A stretch of DNA of 64,000 nucleotides, taken from assembly GCF_000428065.1 (NCBI RefSeq), contig NZ_ATZF01000002.1, forward strand, positions 1-64,000, read 5' to 3'. The notes beneath the pieces are model-generated. The model saw nothing but the letters and a program-made list of their open reading frames with translations, did no database searches and was not told where the DNA came from. Shown piece after piece: positions 53,101-61,862 of the stretch. Position numbers and translations under genes: made by a program. How positions within the stretch are numbered: position 1 is the first letter of the stretch; the number at the start of each line of letters is the position of its first letter. This DNA is from Shimazuella kribbensis DSM 45090 (GTDB lineage: Bacteria; Bacillota; Bacilli; Thermoactinomycetales; Thermoactinomycetaceae).

Positions 53101-54261
53101 TTAAAACCTCTTTGTTTTTTCACGGTATTGATTCACTTGCTCTACCAATTCATCAATGGTATCTGCCGGGAATTTTTCAAGTAAAGCTTGGGCTATTTCC
53201 CATGCAACGACATTTTCAGCAACTACGCTTGCAGCAGGCACCGCACAACTATCGGATCGTTCAATACTTGCAGCAAACGGCTCTTTTGTATCAATATCTA
53301 CACTCATCAAAGGCTTATATAGTGTAGGAATCGGTTTCATCACACCACGAACGATGATAGGCTGTCCAGTGGTCATCCCACCTTCAAAACCACCCAATCG
53401 GTTGGTAGCACGACCAAATCCTTCTTCTTCGGACCAAACAATTTCATCATGCACTTCTGAACCGGGTCGTTTAGCAGCTTCAAAACCGATTCCAAATTCT
53501 ACCCCTTTGAATGCATTAATACTTACAATAGCCCCCGCAATTCTTGCATCCAGCTTGCGATCCCAATGGACAAAACTACCAAGTCCAATAGGAACTCCTT
53601 CAACAATTACTTCTACTATTCCGCCCAATGAGTCTCCTTCTTTTTTTGCTTGATCAATTAAATCTTTCATCGGCTGCTCTGCTTTGGGATCTACACAACG
53701 TACGGAAGATTGTTCGGAACGTTGAACCAGTTCTTCTAAAGTAAGATCTACTCGTTCTGCTTCTACTTCACCAATTCGAAGGACGTGTCCTCCGATATGA
53801 ATACCGCATAATGCAAGAATTTGTTTTGCTACAGCCCCTACAGCTACACGAGAGGCAGTTTCTCTCGCACTTGAGCGTTCTAATACATCTCGCATATCGT
53901 GATGATTGTACTTGATCGCGCCATTGAGATCGGCATGTCCTGGTCTTGGACGTGAAATACGACGTTTTCCAGCTTCCTCAGGATCAGCTAATGGATTCAT
54001 GATTTTTTGCCAATGTGTCCAGTCTTTATTTTCAATCACCAATGTCACAGGTGCACCTGTTGTTTTTCCAAAACGAACACCAGACAACATTTGAGCTTGG
54101 TCTGTTTCGATTTGCATCCTTCGACCACGACCATGCCCTAACTGTCTTCTATGTAATTCATAATCCAATTTCTCTTTGGATAATGGCAATTGGCTTGGTA
54201 ATCCTTCTATAATAATTGTCAATTGGGGTCCGTGTGACTCTCCCGCTGTTAAATACCTCAT
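53101..54261 (-). CDS. aroC: Chorismate synthase
   Basis: A 386-residue flavin-dependent enzyme and first gene of the supraoperon. It has [30 protein letters not shown] (FMN loop), [30 protein letters not shown] and the C-terminal [22 protein letters not shown] precedes the ATG. It is called aroF in B. subtilis. Confidence 0.97.
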   Translation of the reverse strand: MRYLTAGESHGPQLTIIIEGLPSQLPLSKEKLDYELHRRQLGHGRGRRMQIETDQAQMLSGVRFGKTTGAPVTLVIENKDWTHWQKIMNPLADPEEAGKRRISRPRPGHADLNGAIKYNHHDMRDVLERSSARETASRVAVGAVAKQILALCGIHIGGHVLRIGEVEAERVDLTLEELVQRSEQSSVRCVDPKAEQPMKDLIDQAKKEGDSLGGIVEVIVEGVPIGLGSFVHWDRKLDARIAGAIVSINAFKGVEFGIGFEAAKRPGSEVHDEIVWSEEEGFGRATNRLGGFEGGMTTGQPIIVRGVMKPIPTLYKPLMSVDIDTKEPFAASIERSDSCAVPAASVVAENVVAWEIAQALLEKFPADTIDELVEQVNQYREKTKRF

Positions 54262-54403
54262 CTTAAACTCTCCTCATCTATGCAATTACAAAATCGTTAT
54301 CTGTAAGTGTAACAAAAAAATGTCCACTAGGGCTAGTATAAACAAAAACAGTTCCCTAATATTTCATTGCAGAAGGGAGCAACTACTAATATTCAGAATT
54401 CAA

Positions 54404-54431
54404 TTTACAAAGTATTTCATGTCTTTATAAT
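54404..54431 (+). promoter_or_regulatory. Promoter of the 54.5-kb cassette gene
   Basis: TTTACA (54404-54409), 16 bp, TATAAT (54426-54431), 44 bases before the ATG. Confidence 0.6.
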
Positions 54432-54474
54432 AAATTTAGTAGATTCAGCCCATTCCTCAGATTTGGAGCAATCC

Positions 54475-54924
54475 ATGGACAATGTAAGTGTAGCGCTTGC
54501 GTACGTCATCGGTGCGATCAAGCTCGACGGATACCAGCTTTCCGGAGAACAGATCGATCAACTGAAGAAGGTTCTGCCTGAGCTGGCAACTACTCCAGAG
54601 GAACTGGAAGAAAAGAAGCTTCGTGAGCTCCTTACGCGAATGTACACCTTGAAGCTGGAAAGAATCAGCCTCAAGGAGCGTGAAGTCTCCCGCAAGCGAG
54701 TCAAAAGCGCACTCGATAACATGGTAGCTCTGGAAGCAGATGCGGAAGCTGTAGGGCTGCTCAGCCTGAAAAGCTATTCAAACGCTTCCATCGAACTCGA
54801 GCTAATTCGGAAGAAAATGGAAAAACTTCTGGATCAGCTCGTGTCCGACGAAGACTTCAATACCTCATCGGCGGTGAAGAACATCTGTTCCGCTGTAAAT
54901 AAGCTCATCTATTGGGTAAAGTGA
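54475..54924 (+). CDS. Hypothetical all-helical protein in a foreign cassette
   Basis: A 149-residue protein that I do not recognise. It is almost wholly helical, with charged coiled-coil-like stretches (EELEEKKLRELLTRMYTLKL and a later ELELIRKKMEKLLDQLV) and no membrane or catalytic motif. TTGGAG lies six bases before the ATG. The gene is GC-richer than its surroundings and uses codons unlike the neighbouring aro genes, with its own promoter and terminator. It converges on another such gene. Confidence 0.75.
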   Translation: MDNVSVALAYVIGAIKLDGYQLSGEQIDQLKKVLPELATTPEELEEKKLRELLTRMYTLKLERISLKEREVSRKRVKSALDNMVALEADAEAVGLLSLKSYSNASIELELIRKKMEKLLDQLVSDEDFNTSSAVKNICSAVNKLIYWVK

Positions 54925-54968
54925 GAGAAGCTTCTTCGGCCTGTTCCTTACGGATCGAAAGAAGAAGT

Positions 54969-55008
54969 CGAGTCTCTGATCATTCGATCAGAGGCTCGAT
55001 CTGCTTTA
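54969..55008 (+). terminator. Terminator of the 54.5-kb cassette gene
   Basis: CGAG, T, CTCTGATC, loop ATTC, GATCAGAG, G, CTCG (54969-54998), followed by ATCTGCTTTAT. The inner sequence GATCATTCGAT is shared with the terminator of the convergent gene. Confidence 0.85.
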
Positions 55009-55033
55009 TAGAGTACTTTGTTTTTGCACATCC

Positions 55034-55073
55034 CTAAAAAGCAGTTGGCCTCAATCGAATGATCGAGGCCAAC
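55034..55073 (-). terminator. Terminator of the 55.4-kb cassette gene
   Basis: On the minus strand GTTGGCCTCGATC, loop, GATTGAGGCCAAC (55044-55073), then TGCTTTTT. Close in sequence to the terminator at 54969. Confidence 0.88.
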
Positions 55074-55080
55074 GAAAGAC

Positions 55081-55410
55081 TTAGGTTACTTGGGGAAATT
55101 TCCCTTGCTGGATTGCGAGGATGAACCGATCCCACATTTCCATCGGGCAGGTCATTGCACCAGACTTAGGGAAGTTGTATGTGACTTGGCTATTTCCTGC
55201 AATCAGATTTTCCTTCCAGTTTCCCTTGTTTACAACCTGGAGGAATTCCTTCCACTCTTCGATCTCAAGAGTTACGCTGTCCAAGGGGCGCTTCCCTGAA
55301 TGCTGAATCCTCACCCAACGTCCTACCGTTGCAATTCCTACATCATCCTGCTCTCCCTTTGCGGAAAAGACAAACCCAACACGCTCATAAGCCTCTCGTG
55401 AAATATCCAT
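55081..55410 (-). CDS. Hypothetical protein, possibly DUF397-like
   Basis: A 109-residue protein. Two segments look alike: WVRIQHSGKRPLDSVTLEIE with EWKEFLQVVNKGNW, and SQVTYNFPKSGAM with MWDRFILAIQQGKF. Each is a strand, a turn and a helix with W..F, much like the end of actinobacterial DUF397 proteins. That resemblance is an impression only. AAGGAG precedes ATG 55410. Codon use is foreign, as in the convergent gene at 54475. No HTH partner typical for DUF397 is adjacent. Confidence 0.7.
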   Translation of the reverse strand: MDISREAYERVGFVFSAKGEQDDVGIATVGRWVRIQHSGKRPLDSVTLEIEEWKEFLQVVNKGNWKENLIAGNSQVTYNFPKSGAMTCPMEMWDRFILAIQQGKFPQVT

Positions 55411-55474
55411 TTCTCTCCTTGGTTTCATGGATAATCATTGTTATTGTAACCTAATTTCAGATAAATTTTCATAA

Positions 55475-55505
55475 TCAAAAAACCAACCGAGATAGTTGAT
55501 TTTTT
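55475..55505 (-). terminator. Terminator of the aminotransferase gene
   Basis: On the minus strand AATCAAC and GTTGGTT pair with one G-T pair and are followed by T residues. Confidence 0.7.
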
Positions 55506-55514
55506 GTTCTAATT

Positions 55515-56687
55515 TTATACCGACGCCTTCATCTCTTGATAAACTTGAGCCAATTTTCGTATTCCTGTTCGAATCTTCTCCTTAGAAGTAAACGTAAAAT
55601 TTAACCGTATACCATTTACATCTGGCTCATCAACGTAGAAAAAATGTCCAGGAAAATAAGAAACACCATTTGCTAAGGAATCTTCTAATAACTGCATGGA
55701 ATCAATATCAGGAGATATTTCCATCCATAAATAAATTCCACCGGTAGGTTTGTTCCACTTTACTTCGTTCCCTAATTGGACAACCAATTCATCTTCCATT
55801 TCGTTTAATCGAGATTGATATTCCTTTACGAGTAGAGCATTGCGCTTGTCCAAATCATAGTTTTGGAGATAATGGGAAATTGCTTGTTGATCAATAGTAC
55901 CCGAATGAATTACAGAGAGATGTTGCAATTGTACTAGCGATTGTAGGATGGTTGGATTTGCAGCGATATAACCTACCCTTACAGCAGGTGCGATAATTTT
56001 GGAAAAGGTACTAACATATACAACAGTAGCATGATCACTAGCTTCATCCAATTCGTATAGAGATGGGATATGCATCGATTGAAATCGAAGATCACCATAA
56101 GGATCATCTTCTAAAATGAGAACTCCAGCAGCTTTACATAATTGAATAAGTTGTTTTCTCCGCTCTATACTCCAAACTTTTCCATTCGGATTGCCAAATG
56201 TAGGATTAACATAAACAAATTTAGGACGAAATGTTCTTATTTTTTCTTCCACATCTTCAGGAAGCATGCCTTCCCAATCACTTTGCACCCCAACAGCTTG
56301 GATACCCTGTTGATGTAAAGATTTTAAAACCTCTTGATACGTAGGCCTTTCCACCAAGACAACATCGCCTTTTGCAGCAGTGATCCTCGTAATCAAATCG
56401 ATTGCTTGAGATGACCCAGTGGTAACTAAAATATTGTCGCTTGTTATAATAATATGTTTGTGTTTCAGTCTTTTGCTGATTTCTTCTCGCAAGGAGCGAT
56501 TTCCTTTGGAATCGGTACTATATTGTAAAATCTGATGATCTTTTAAAGCTTTCTCATAACACTTTCTAATCTCTTCCACAGGCAGCATATCATTCGCTGG
56601 AAAACCCGCTGTGAAAGAGATAAGTGATTCGCTGGATGCTTTTTTTAATAATTTCTGCAACAAATTCCCATTATCAACTGGTGACAT
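55515..56687 (-). CDS. PLP-dependent aminotransferase, class I (LysN/2-aminoadipate type)
   Basis: A 390-residue fold-type I aminotransferase. It has FTAGFPANDMLPVEEI, YSTDSKGNRSLREEIS, VTTGSSQAIDL, NPTFGNPNGKVW, EDDPYGDLRF and the PLP Lys in VSTFSKIIAPAVRVGY. This pattern is shared with MocR-type regulators but there is no DNA-binding domain, so it is an enzyme. Substrate unknown. ATG 56687 is chosen because AAGGGGAG is six to seven bases before it. It is divergent from a methyltransferase gene. Confidence 0.9.
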   Translation of the reverse strand: MSPVDNGNLLQKLLKKASSESLISFTAGFPANDMLPVEEIRKCYEKALKDHQILQYSTDSKGNRSLREEISKRLKHKHIIITSDNILVTTGSSQAIDLITRITAAKGDVVLVERPTYQEVLKSLHQQGIQAVGVQSDWEGMLPEDVEEKIRTFRPKFVYVNPTFGNPNGKVWSIERRKQLIQLCKAAGVLILEDDPYGDLRFQSMHIPSLYELDEASDHATVVYVSTFSKIIAPAVRVGYIAANPTILQSLVQLQHLSVIHSGTIDQQAISHYLQNYDLDKRNALLVKEYQSRLNEMEDELVVQLGNEVKWNKPTGGIYLWMEISPDIDSMQLLEDSLANGVSYFPGHFFYVDEPDVNGIRLNFTFTSKEKIRTGIRKLAQVYQEMKASV

Positions 56688-56845
56688 TATCATCTCCCCT
56701 TCTATATCAAATTTAAAAAGCAGAACTTATTTACCATTAAAAAACATTTATTAATAAAAAATAACTATTCTATTAAAAACAATTACATTATACTATAGAT
56801 TAATATTATTTAATAAAGAAACAATATTCGCTAGGAGGGACATCT

Positions 56846-57850
56846 TTGTCAGAACAAATATGGAAATACCCATCCAATTTCACACCTAGTGCTGGTGCTA
56901 AAGTATTTACTTATGGATTATGTGCCAATGCACTTGTAGTCATTCATTCCGTTGGTTTGCTAACTTTACTTCAAAGTAGGGACGTAAACATAAATGAAAT
57001 CTATGATAGTGAAAAATATCCAGATTCTGTAGCAATTAAAGGAGCACTCTTAGTTTTACAATATGGCGAAATTATCGACAAAATAGATGATAAATACTCA
57101 TTAACTACTTTTGGCAATGAAGTAATGGATGAATTACCCTCTTTCCTGCATTGGTTTGAATCCTATTCTAAGCTATTAGGAAAAAGTGTGATGATTGCGC
57201 AAGGAAAAGAAAAAGCGGAATTGGAAGACTTTTCAATGGAAGAAGTCGCTTTTACTGGTGATCTAGTAAAAAAACGTTTTCTACCAGTTATGAAGAAAGT
57301 AATGAAAGAGATTCATATTCAAGGCGATTTCTGTGATCTATGGTGTGGTACAGGAAACACTATCATTGACATTTGCAATGAATTTCAAGTAAATGGGCTT
57401 GGATTTGATAAAAGCCAAGCAATGGTTGATGTAGCGAATAAAAATTTACATTGGGCTTTTCAATCTGAAAAATTTTATGGACAAGCACATCTTGCGGACA
57501 TTACAGCGTTCAAAGGCTCTTATCCAGAGGTGGATATCCTCTATACCAATTTTATAACCCATCACCTCAATCCGGATTCATTATGTACGGAAACACTTTG
57601 TTCTCTAAAACAGGCTTTTCCTAATGCAAGATACTTGTTGCTTATAGATGGTGTAACACCGACAAATCAATCCTTATCTCCCCTAATCTTCTCCCCTGCT
57701 TTTGACTATATCCATCGTCTTCAGCGGATTGAAACACGGAATAAAGAACGTCTGGACAAGATTATCCAAGACACTGGTTATACAATTGTAAAAGAAATAG
57801 AGATAGATTTTCCTAATCATTACTTATGGGTATTAGGTATGCTAAAATAA
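56846..57850 (+). CDS. SAM-dependent methyltransferase
   Basis: A 334-residue protein: an N-terminal helical, winged-helix-like dimerisation region (about 1-110) and a Rossmann methyltransferase domain with DLWCGTGNTIIDI (SAM), GLGFDKSQAMVDVA and DILYTNFITHHL. The layout resembles small-molecule O-methyltransferases of secondary metabolism. TTG start with TAGGAGGG upstream. Confidence 0.85.
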   Translation: MSEQIWKYPSNFTPSAGAKVFTYGLCANALVVIHSVGLLTLLQSRDVNINEIYDSEKYPDSVAIKGALLVLQYGEIIDKIDDKYSLTTFGNEVMDELPSFLHWFESYSKLLGKSVMIAQGKEKAELEDFSMEEVAFTGDLVKKRFLPVMKKVMKEIHIQGDFCDLWCGTGNTIIDICNEFQVNGLGFDKSQAMVDVANKNLHWAFQSEKFYGQAHLADITAFKGSYPEVDILYTNFITHHLNPDSLCTETLCSLKQAFPNARYLLLIDGVTPTNQSLSPLIFSPAFDYIHRLQRIETRNKERLDKIIQDTGYTIVKEIEIDFPNHYLWVLGMLK

Positions 57851-57933
57851 TGTACTTTTGTTTCGAATACTTACGAAAATTGGATTTTCCTCTATTTCTA
57901 CTTTTTAAAAGATAATGAAATTTGACATATGGA

Positions 57934-57978
57934 CATAACAACCGACTACCTTTTCAGAAAGATATGTTGGTTGTTATG
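57934..57978. repeat. Inverted repeat
   Basis: CATAACAACC and GGTTGTTATG form a ten-bp stem with a 25-base loop, without a T run. It may be an mRNA end or a protein site between two convergent genes. Confidence 0.4.
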
Positions 57979-58037
57979 TGAACGGTGCTATTCAAATACA
58001 ATTAGAAAGATATGAAAATCGAATCACTATCATCCTT

Positions 58038-58655
58038 TTAACTTTCTTTCTTCCTTTTCATCACTTCTGCCATTTGTTTCGCAAGTGGGTCATCTTCCAT
58101 CGTTAATTTATTAATAATATGATCATAATCTCTATCATTCCGATTCTGACTTAGCTTATAAGCTGCTTGAAACTCACTCGCCTTTATTTTGAAACCGACA
58201 ATCCCTTTTAATTCTTTGTTCAGTAATTCAGGAGAAAGTCTATCCCACAAGACTGGATTCTCTCTATGTTTTTCATATTTTTGCAACATATGGGAAAGTT
58301 CTTGTTTTAGCTCTTCTTCTGATAAAAGCATTCCTGTTCCATAGACATGCACAGCTTGATAATTCCAAGTAGGAACATTTTCCTTTTCATACCAGGACGA
58401 GGAAACATATGCATGCGGACCTTGGTAAATAATCAAGCATTCTTCACATGTTTCTAGTGTTCTCCATTGTGGATTTCCATAAGCCAAGTGACCTGTAATA
58501 TAAACCTCTTCCCCTTTTTCTTGTAGTTCCAAAGGTAAGTGGGTAGCAATGGGTCTTCCTTTTTTGGTTGTGATAAGTGTCCCAAATGAATTCGCTTTTA
58601 TAAATCCCTTGATTTCATTGATATCGGTTACTTTAAAAAGTTTAGGAATATACAA
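58038..58655 (-). CDS. paiB: FMN-binding negative transcriptional regulator, PaiB-like
   Basis: A 205-residue split-barrel flavin-fold protein: MYIPKLFKVTDINEIKGFI, ATHLPLEL, HLAYGNPQW, GPHAYVSSSWY and TWNYQAVHVYG. PaiB was named as a negative regulator of sporulation and protease genes in B. subtilis. The usual paiA acetyltransferase partner is not adjacent. Confidence 0.9.
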   Translation of the reverse strand: MYIPKLFKVTDINEIKGFIKANSFGTLITTKKGRPIATHLPLELQEKGEEVYITGHLAYGNPQWRTLETCEECLIIYQGPHAYVSSSWYEKENVPTWNYQAVHVYGTGMLLSEEELKQELSHMLQKYEKHRENPVLWDRLSPELLNKELKGIVGFKIKASEFQAAYKLSQNRNDRDYDHIINKLTMEDDPLAKQMAEVMKRKKES

Positions 58656-58906
58656 CTTCCTTCCTCCTATCGTTGTTGAGATGTATAGTTTGTATTTATT
58701 CTTTTATCATCTCCTGAAAGATAACATTCGTAAATAAAAAAAATATTGTTTTACACATTAAATCACTTTTACTAACTCTTTTTCAGTTGGGGGTAGATTA
58801 AATGAATTTAAGTTTGTTTTGTAAACTAGTTAAAAAAATATTAGATGAAAGGATTAGACTTTTGTAAGATAGTATTAGTACTTATTTTCAGGAAAGGAAG
58901 ATTTAA

Positions 58907-59290
58907 ATGAAAGGTTTTAACCACCTTACCTTATGTATCCATGATCTACAAATAAGTCTTTCTTTTTATTGTAATCTACTAGGGATGAAACTTGTACATC
59001 GTGGACGTACAGATGCCTATCTGGAATGGGGATCTGCATGGATTTGTCTTCTTGAAAAGAAAGAACATACTTATCAACAAGGTATTTTGGGAATGGATCA
59101 TATTGCTTTTTCGGTGGGCGAAGTAGAATTTAATGAGTTGGTAGCAAAAATTAGAGATCAAGACATACCGATCGTTAGACAACCAGTTTGGCGAGGTGGC
59201 GGTTTATCGTTTCAATGTAAAGATCCAGATGGCATTGTACTAGAATTTTTCACAGGAACTCTAACAAGACGAATGGAAAATTGGACATAA
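58907..59290 (+). CDS. VOC-family protein (glyoxalase/bleomycin resistance type)
   Basis: A 127-residue VOC module: FNHLTLCIHDLQISLSFYCN at the start, GMDHIAFSV in the middle and DPDGIVLEFFTG at the end, giving the usual His and Glu metal ligands. It may be a thiol transferase or a dioxygenase-like enzyme; substrate unknown. GGAAAGG precedes the ATG. Confidence 0.88.
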   Translation: MKGFNHLTLCIHDLQISLSFYCNLLGMKLVHRGRTDAYLEWGSAWICLLEKKEHTYQQGILGMDHIAFSVGEVEFNELVAKIRDQDIPIVRQPVWRGGGLSFQCKDPDGIVLEFFTGTLTRRMENWT

Positions 59291-59345
59291 TCTTCACCAA
59301 TCGTAAACAGATCTAAATCATTACCCAAAGGAGTTGTAAACACAA

Positions 59346-59735
59346 ATGGCAATTCGAAAACTAGAACATGTAGGAATCATGGTGGAAAATTTGGAACGTT
59401 CCATTGCCTTTTACAGTGATGTGCTTGGTATGACCTTACGTGATACACTCATTCATACAGATCCCACTATTACACTAGCTTTTCTCTCTTTTCCTGATTC
59501 GAAAGAAACAGAAGTAGAGCTTATCCATGGTTATAGAAGCGATTTACCAAAGGAAGGGGTAGTACATCATCTAGCCTTTGCAGTAGATAACATAGAAGAG
59601 GAAATAGAACGATTAAAGCAATCGAATGTTGTTTTTATAGATAAAGAAATCACTACTTTACCCAATGGATCGAGATATATTTTTTTCCATGGACCAGATC
59701 AGGAATCCATTGAACTCTTTGAATCTGCTAAATGA
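59346..59735 (+). CDS. VOC-family protein (glyoxalase I-like)
   Basis: A 129-residue VOC module with RKLEHVGIMVENLERSIAFY, TEVELIHG, VHHLAFAVDN and GPDQESIELFE, in which the His and Glu ligands of glyoxalase I-like proteins are kept. AAAGGAG precedes the ATG. It is separated by 55 bases from the first VOC gene, so they may be one operon. Confidence 0.88.
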   Translation: MAIRKLEHVGIMVENLERSIAFYSDVLGMTLRDTLIHTDPTITLAFLSFPDSKETEVELIHGYRSDLPKEGVVHHLAFAVDNIEEEIERLKQSNVVFIDKEITTLPNGSRYIFFHGPDQESIELFESAK

Positions 59736-59761
59736 AAAAGAGCCTATGATAGGCTCTTTTG
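59735..59761. terminator. Bidirectional terminator
   Basis: AAAAAGAGCCTA and TAGGCTCTTTT form a hairpin between the VOC gene and the convergent permease gene. Confidence 0.9.
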
Positions 59762-60454
59762 TTATACTGTTGCTTTTCGTAACATCCAGTAAGAAAACAG
59801 AAGATGAATCACTACGAAGGGAACAAGCCACCAAGTCAGTTGCAATGCAGTATAAATGCTTATCTTGGTAAATAAGATCGTCCACCAGCCAAAGTACATA
59901 CATAAGGCTGTAAAAGCACTACCTAGGAACAAAGTAATAATGGAAAGAATGGTCAATCCCCATTTTCCAAATCTGCGATAGACACTTGAAATGGAGAACC
60001 CTAAATAGAAAAAGTAAACGAGTAAAATAAAGATGATCCATGCTTGAACGAAAATATTCCCCTCATTTAAATATGGTAAGTGAAAAAAATATAATTCAAC
60101 TCCCCACCCATCAAAGAGATCCCCCTCTATAAAAGAAAGCAAAGACAAGAATACGGCGGCACTCAAACATGTAATGAAAACCATTGTTGCAGTTCCATAG
60201 AAATAATCTTTTCTTCGTATACTAAACCCGATAGAAAATACAAATGTTTGTTTTATCGTTACGATACCTAGAATCAACATATATATATAGATCGCAGCTA
60301 CTCCCCCAGTGTAAATAGGTTTATCACCGATTGCCCCAGCGATAATAAGATTAATGAGAAAGCTACCAACCACAATGATCCAAGGAGTAAAAAACCAAAT
60401 CATTTTGCCTCGAAAATGAATTTTAGCAGCTGTCAAAATGTTAGTTAGCGACAT
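59762..60454 (-). CDS. ABC transporter permease-like membrane protein
   Basis: A 230-residue protein with about six membrane segments (IWFFTPWIIVVGSFLINLII, IYIYMLILGIVTIKQTF and others). It begins right after the ATP-binding gene (the stop and start share bases), so it is the membrane part of that transporter. No export substrate can be predicted. Confidence 0.85.
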   Translation of the reverse strand: MSLTNILTAAKIHFRGKMIWFFTPWIIVVGSFLINLIIAGAIGDKPIYTGGVAAIYIYMLILGIVTIKQTFVFSIGFSIRRKDYFYGTATMVFITCLSAAVFLSLLSFIEGDLFDGWGVELYFFHLPYLNEGNIFVQAWIIFILLVYFFYLGFSISSVYRRFGKWGLTILSIITLFLGSAFTALCMYFGWWTILFTKISIYTALQLTWWLVPFVVIHLLFSYWMLRKATV

Positions 60455-61344
60455 TACATTACTCCTCCCTGTTTTCTTGATCTATTCGTAAGATAGATTA
60501 CAGCTTGTTGTAAGGAAACTGGGACGTATTCCAATCCTAAACCGTCCAATTTTAAATGATCTTTGGATACACCCGTATCATAAATCGTAGCGGATAAGAT
60601 AGATCCTAATTTTTCTTGATGCAGAACTTCTTTTTCTTTTATATATTTTTCTACTTTTTGCGAATCACCAACAATGGTATATACTTGACCACGTAGCGTT
60701 TCTAAATCTCCCTTCATCACTAATCTCCCATTGTCCATCACTAAGATATGTTCCAACAATTGACTTACTTCATCAATCAAGTGCGTAGATAAAATAACGG
60801 TTCTTGGATTATTGGAGTAATCTTTCAATAATTGATCGTAAAAAATACTTCTTGCCACGGCATCCAGTCCCAAATATGGTTCATCAAATATCGTTAAAGG
60901 TGCTCTACTTGCTAGTCCGACTACAATACCAACAGAGGAAAGCATTCCTCTTGATAGTTTTTTCATATTACGTTTTTGAGGTAATTGAAAGGAAGTAACT
61001 AACTGCTGAGCATAATCTTCATCCCAGTTTGGATAGATGGATGCAGCTGTTGCAAGTACATCCATGACTCGAAAATATTCTGGATACGCTTGACTTTCTT
61101 TAATAAAACAGACCTTCTGCAAAATCCCACGATTCTCGTAAGGTTCTTCTCCAAAAACTTTTATTTCTCCCTCTGTTGGAAACAATTGAGCCGTGATCAT
61201 ATTCATAATCGTTGTTTTTCCTGCACCATTTCTCCCTAAAAATCCATATATTTTATTTTCTTCTATAGAAAAACTGATTTCATTTACTGCAGTTACATCT
61301 TTGTATGCTTTGGTTACATTTTTCACTTCTAAAATATTGGACAT
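60454..61344 (-). CDS. ABC transporter ATP-binding protein (YtrB-like)
   Basis: A 296-residue ATPase: Walker A GRNGAGKT, a Q-loop region, the signature KLSRGM (a variant of LSGGQ), Walker B LTIFDEP and the H-loop STHLIDEV. A C-terminal extension of about 80 residues follows. It lies between a YtrA-type regulator and a permease, as in B. subtilis ytr operons that respond to cell-wall antibiotics. Confidence 0.93.
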   Translation of the reverse strand: MSNILEVKNVTKAYKDVTAVNEISFSIEENKIYGFLGRNGAGKTTIMNMITAQLFPTEGEIKVFGEEPYENRGILQKVCFIKESQAYPEYFRVMDVLATAASIYPNWDEDYAQQLVTSFQLPQKRNMKKLSRGMLSSVGIVVGLASRAPLTIFDEPYLGLDAVARSIFYDQLLKDYSNNPRTVILSTHLIDEVSQLLEHILVMDNGRLVMKGDLETLRGQVYTIVGDSQKVEKYIKEKEVLHQEKLGSILSATIYDTGVSKDHLKLDGLGLEYVPVSLQQAVIYLTNRSRKQGGVM

Positions 61345-61348
61345 TGCC

Positions 61349-61711
61349 CTACCCCCTCTTTTGTATCATTTCTGTTAATTGATCCTTTGTAATCCCCAAT
61401 TTTTTTGCCTCTTGGATCATCGCAACAATATATTGTTCGTAAAAAAGTTCTCTTCTTTTCTCACGCAACTTTTCTTGTGCACCAGTCGATACAAACATGC
61501 CAATACCTCGCTTTTTGTATAAAATACTTTGGTCTACTAGCTGATTTACTCCTTTTGCAGCTGTTGCAGGATTGATCCGATAGAAAGATGCAAATTGATT
61601 GGTAGAAGGAACTTGCGTTTCTTCTGCTAACCTTCCTTCTAATATGTCATCTTCTATCATTTCGGCGATTTGTACAAAAATGGGACGGCCATCCTCTGGC
61701 AATTTGGCCAT
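61349..61711 (-). CDS. GntR-family regulator, YtrA subfamily
   Basis: A 120-residue repressor: RPIFVQIAEMIEDDILEGRL, VPSTNQFASFYRINPATAAK (helix-turn-helix) and a short C-terminal helical part, as in the YtrA group with no large ligand domain. It is the first gene of the ABC operon and should control it. Confidence 0.92.
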   Translation of the reverse strand: MAKLPEDGRPIFVQIAEMIEDDILEGRLAEETQVPSTNQFASFYRINPATAAKGVNQLVDQSILYKKRGIGMFVSTGAQEKLREKRRELFYEQYIVAMIQEAKKLGITKDQLTEMIQKRG

Positions 61712-61728
61712 ATCTTCACCACCAATTC

Positions 61729-61752
61729 GGTTAACTACTTATGTAACTAACC
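61729..61752. promoter_or_regulatory. Candidate YtrA-type operator
   Basis: The arms GGTTAACTA and TAACTAACC (7 of 9 matching as inverted repeats) frame CTTATG, 17 bases before the GntR ATG. Confidence 0.45.
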
Positions 61753-61802
61753 ATATAAGATGATCGTATTTTTGTCAACTATTCTCAGAAAAATATTCAA
61801 AT

Positions 61803-61838
61803 AAAAAAATACACCAGTACGCTGACTAGTGTATTTTT
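61803..61838 (-). terminator. Terminator of the hydrolase gene
   Basis: AAATACAC and GTGTATTT pair around an inner CAG/CTG, with A and T runs on the two sides. Confidence 0.85.
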
Positions 61839-61862
61839 GAAGTGAAATCTATTCTTTTTGAC

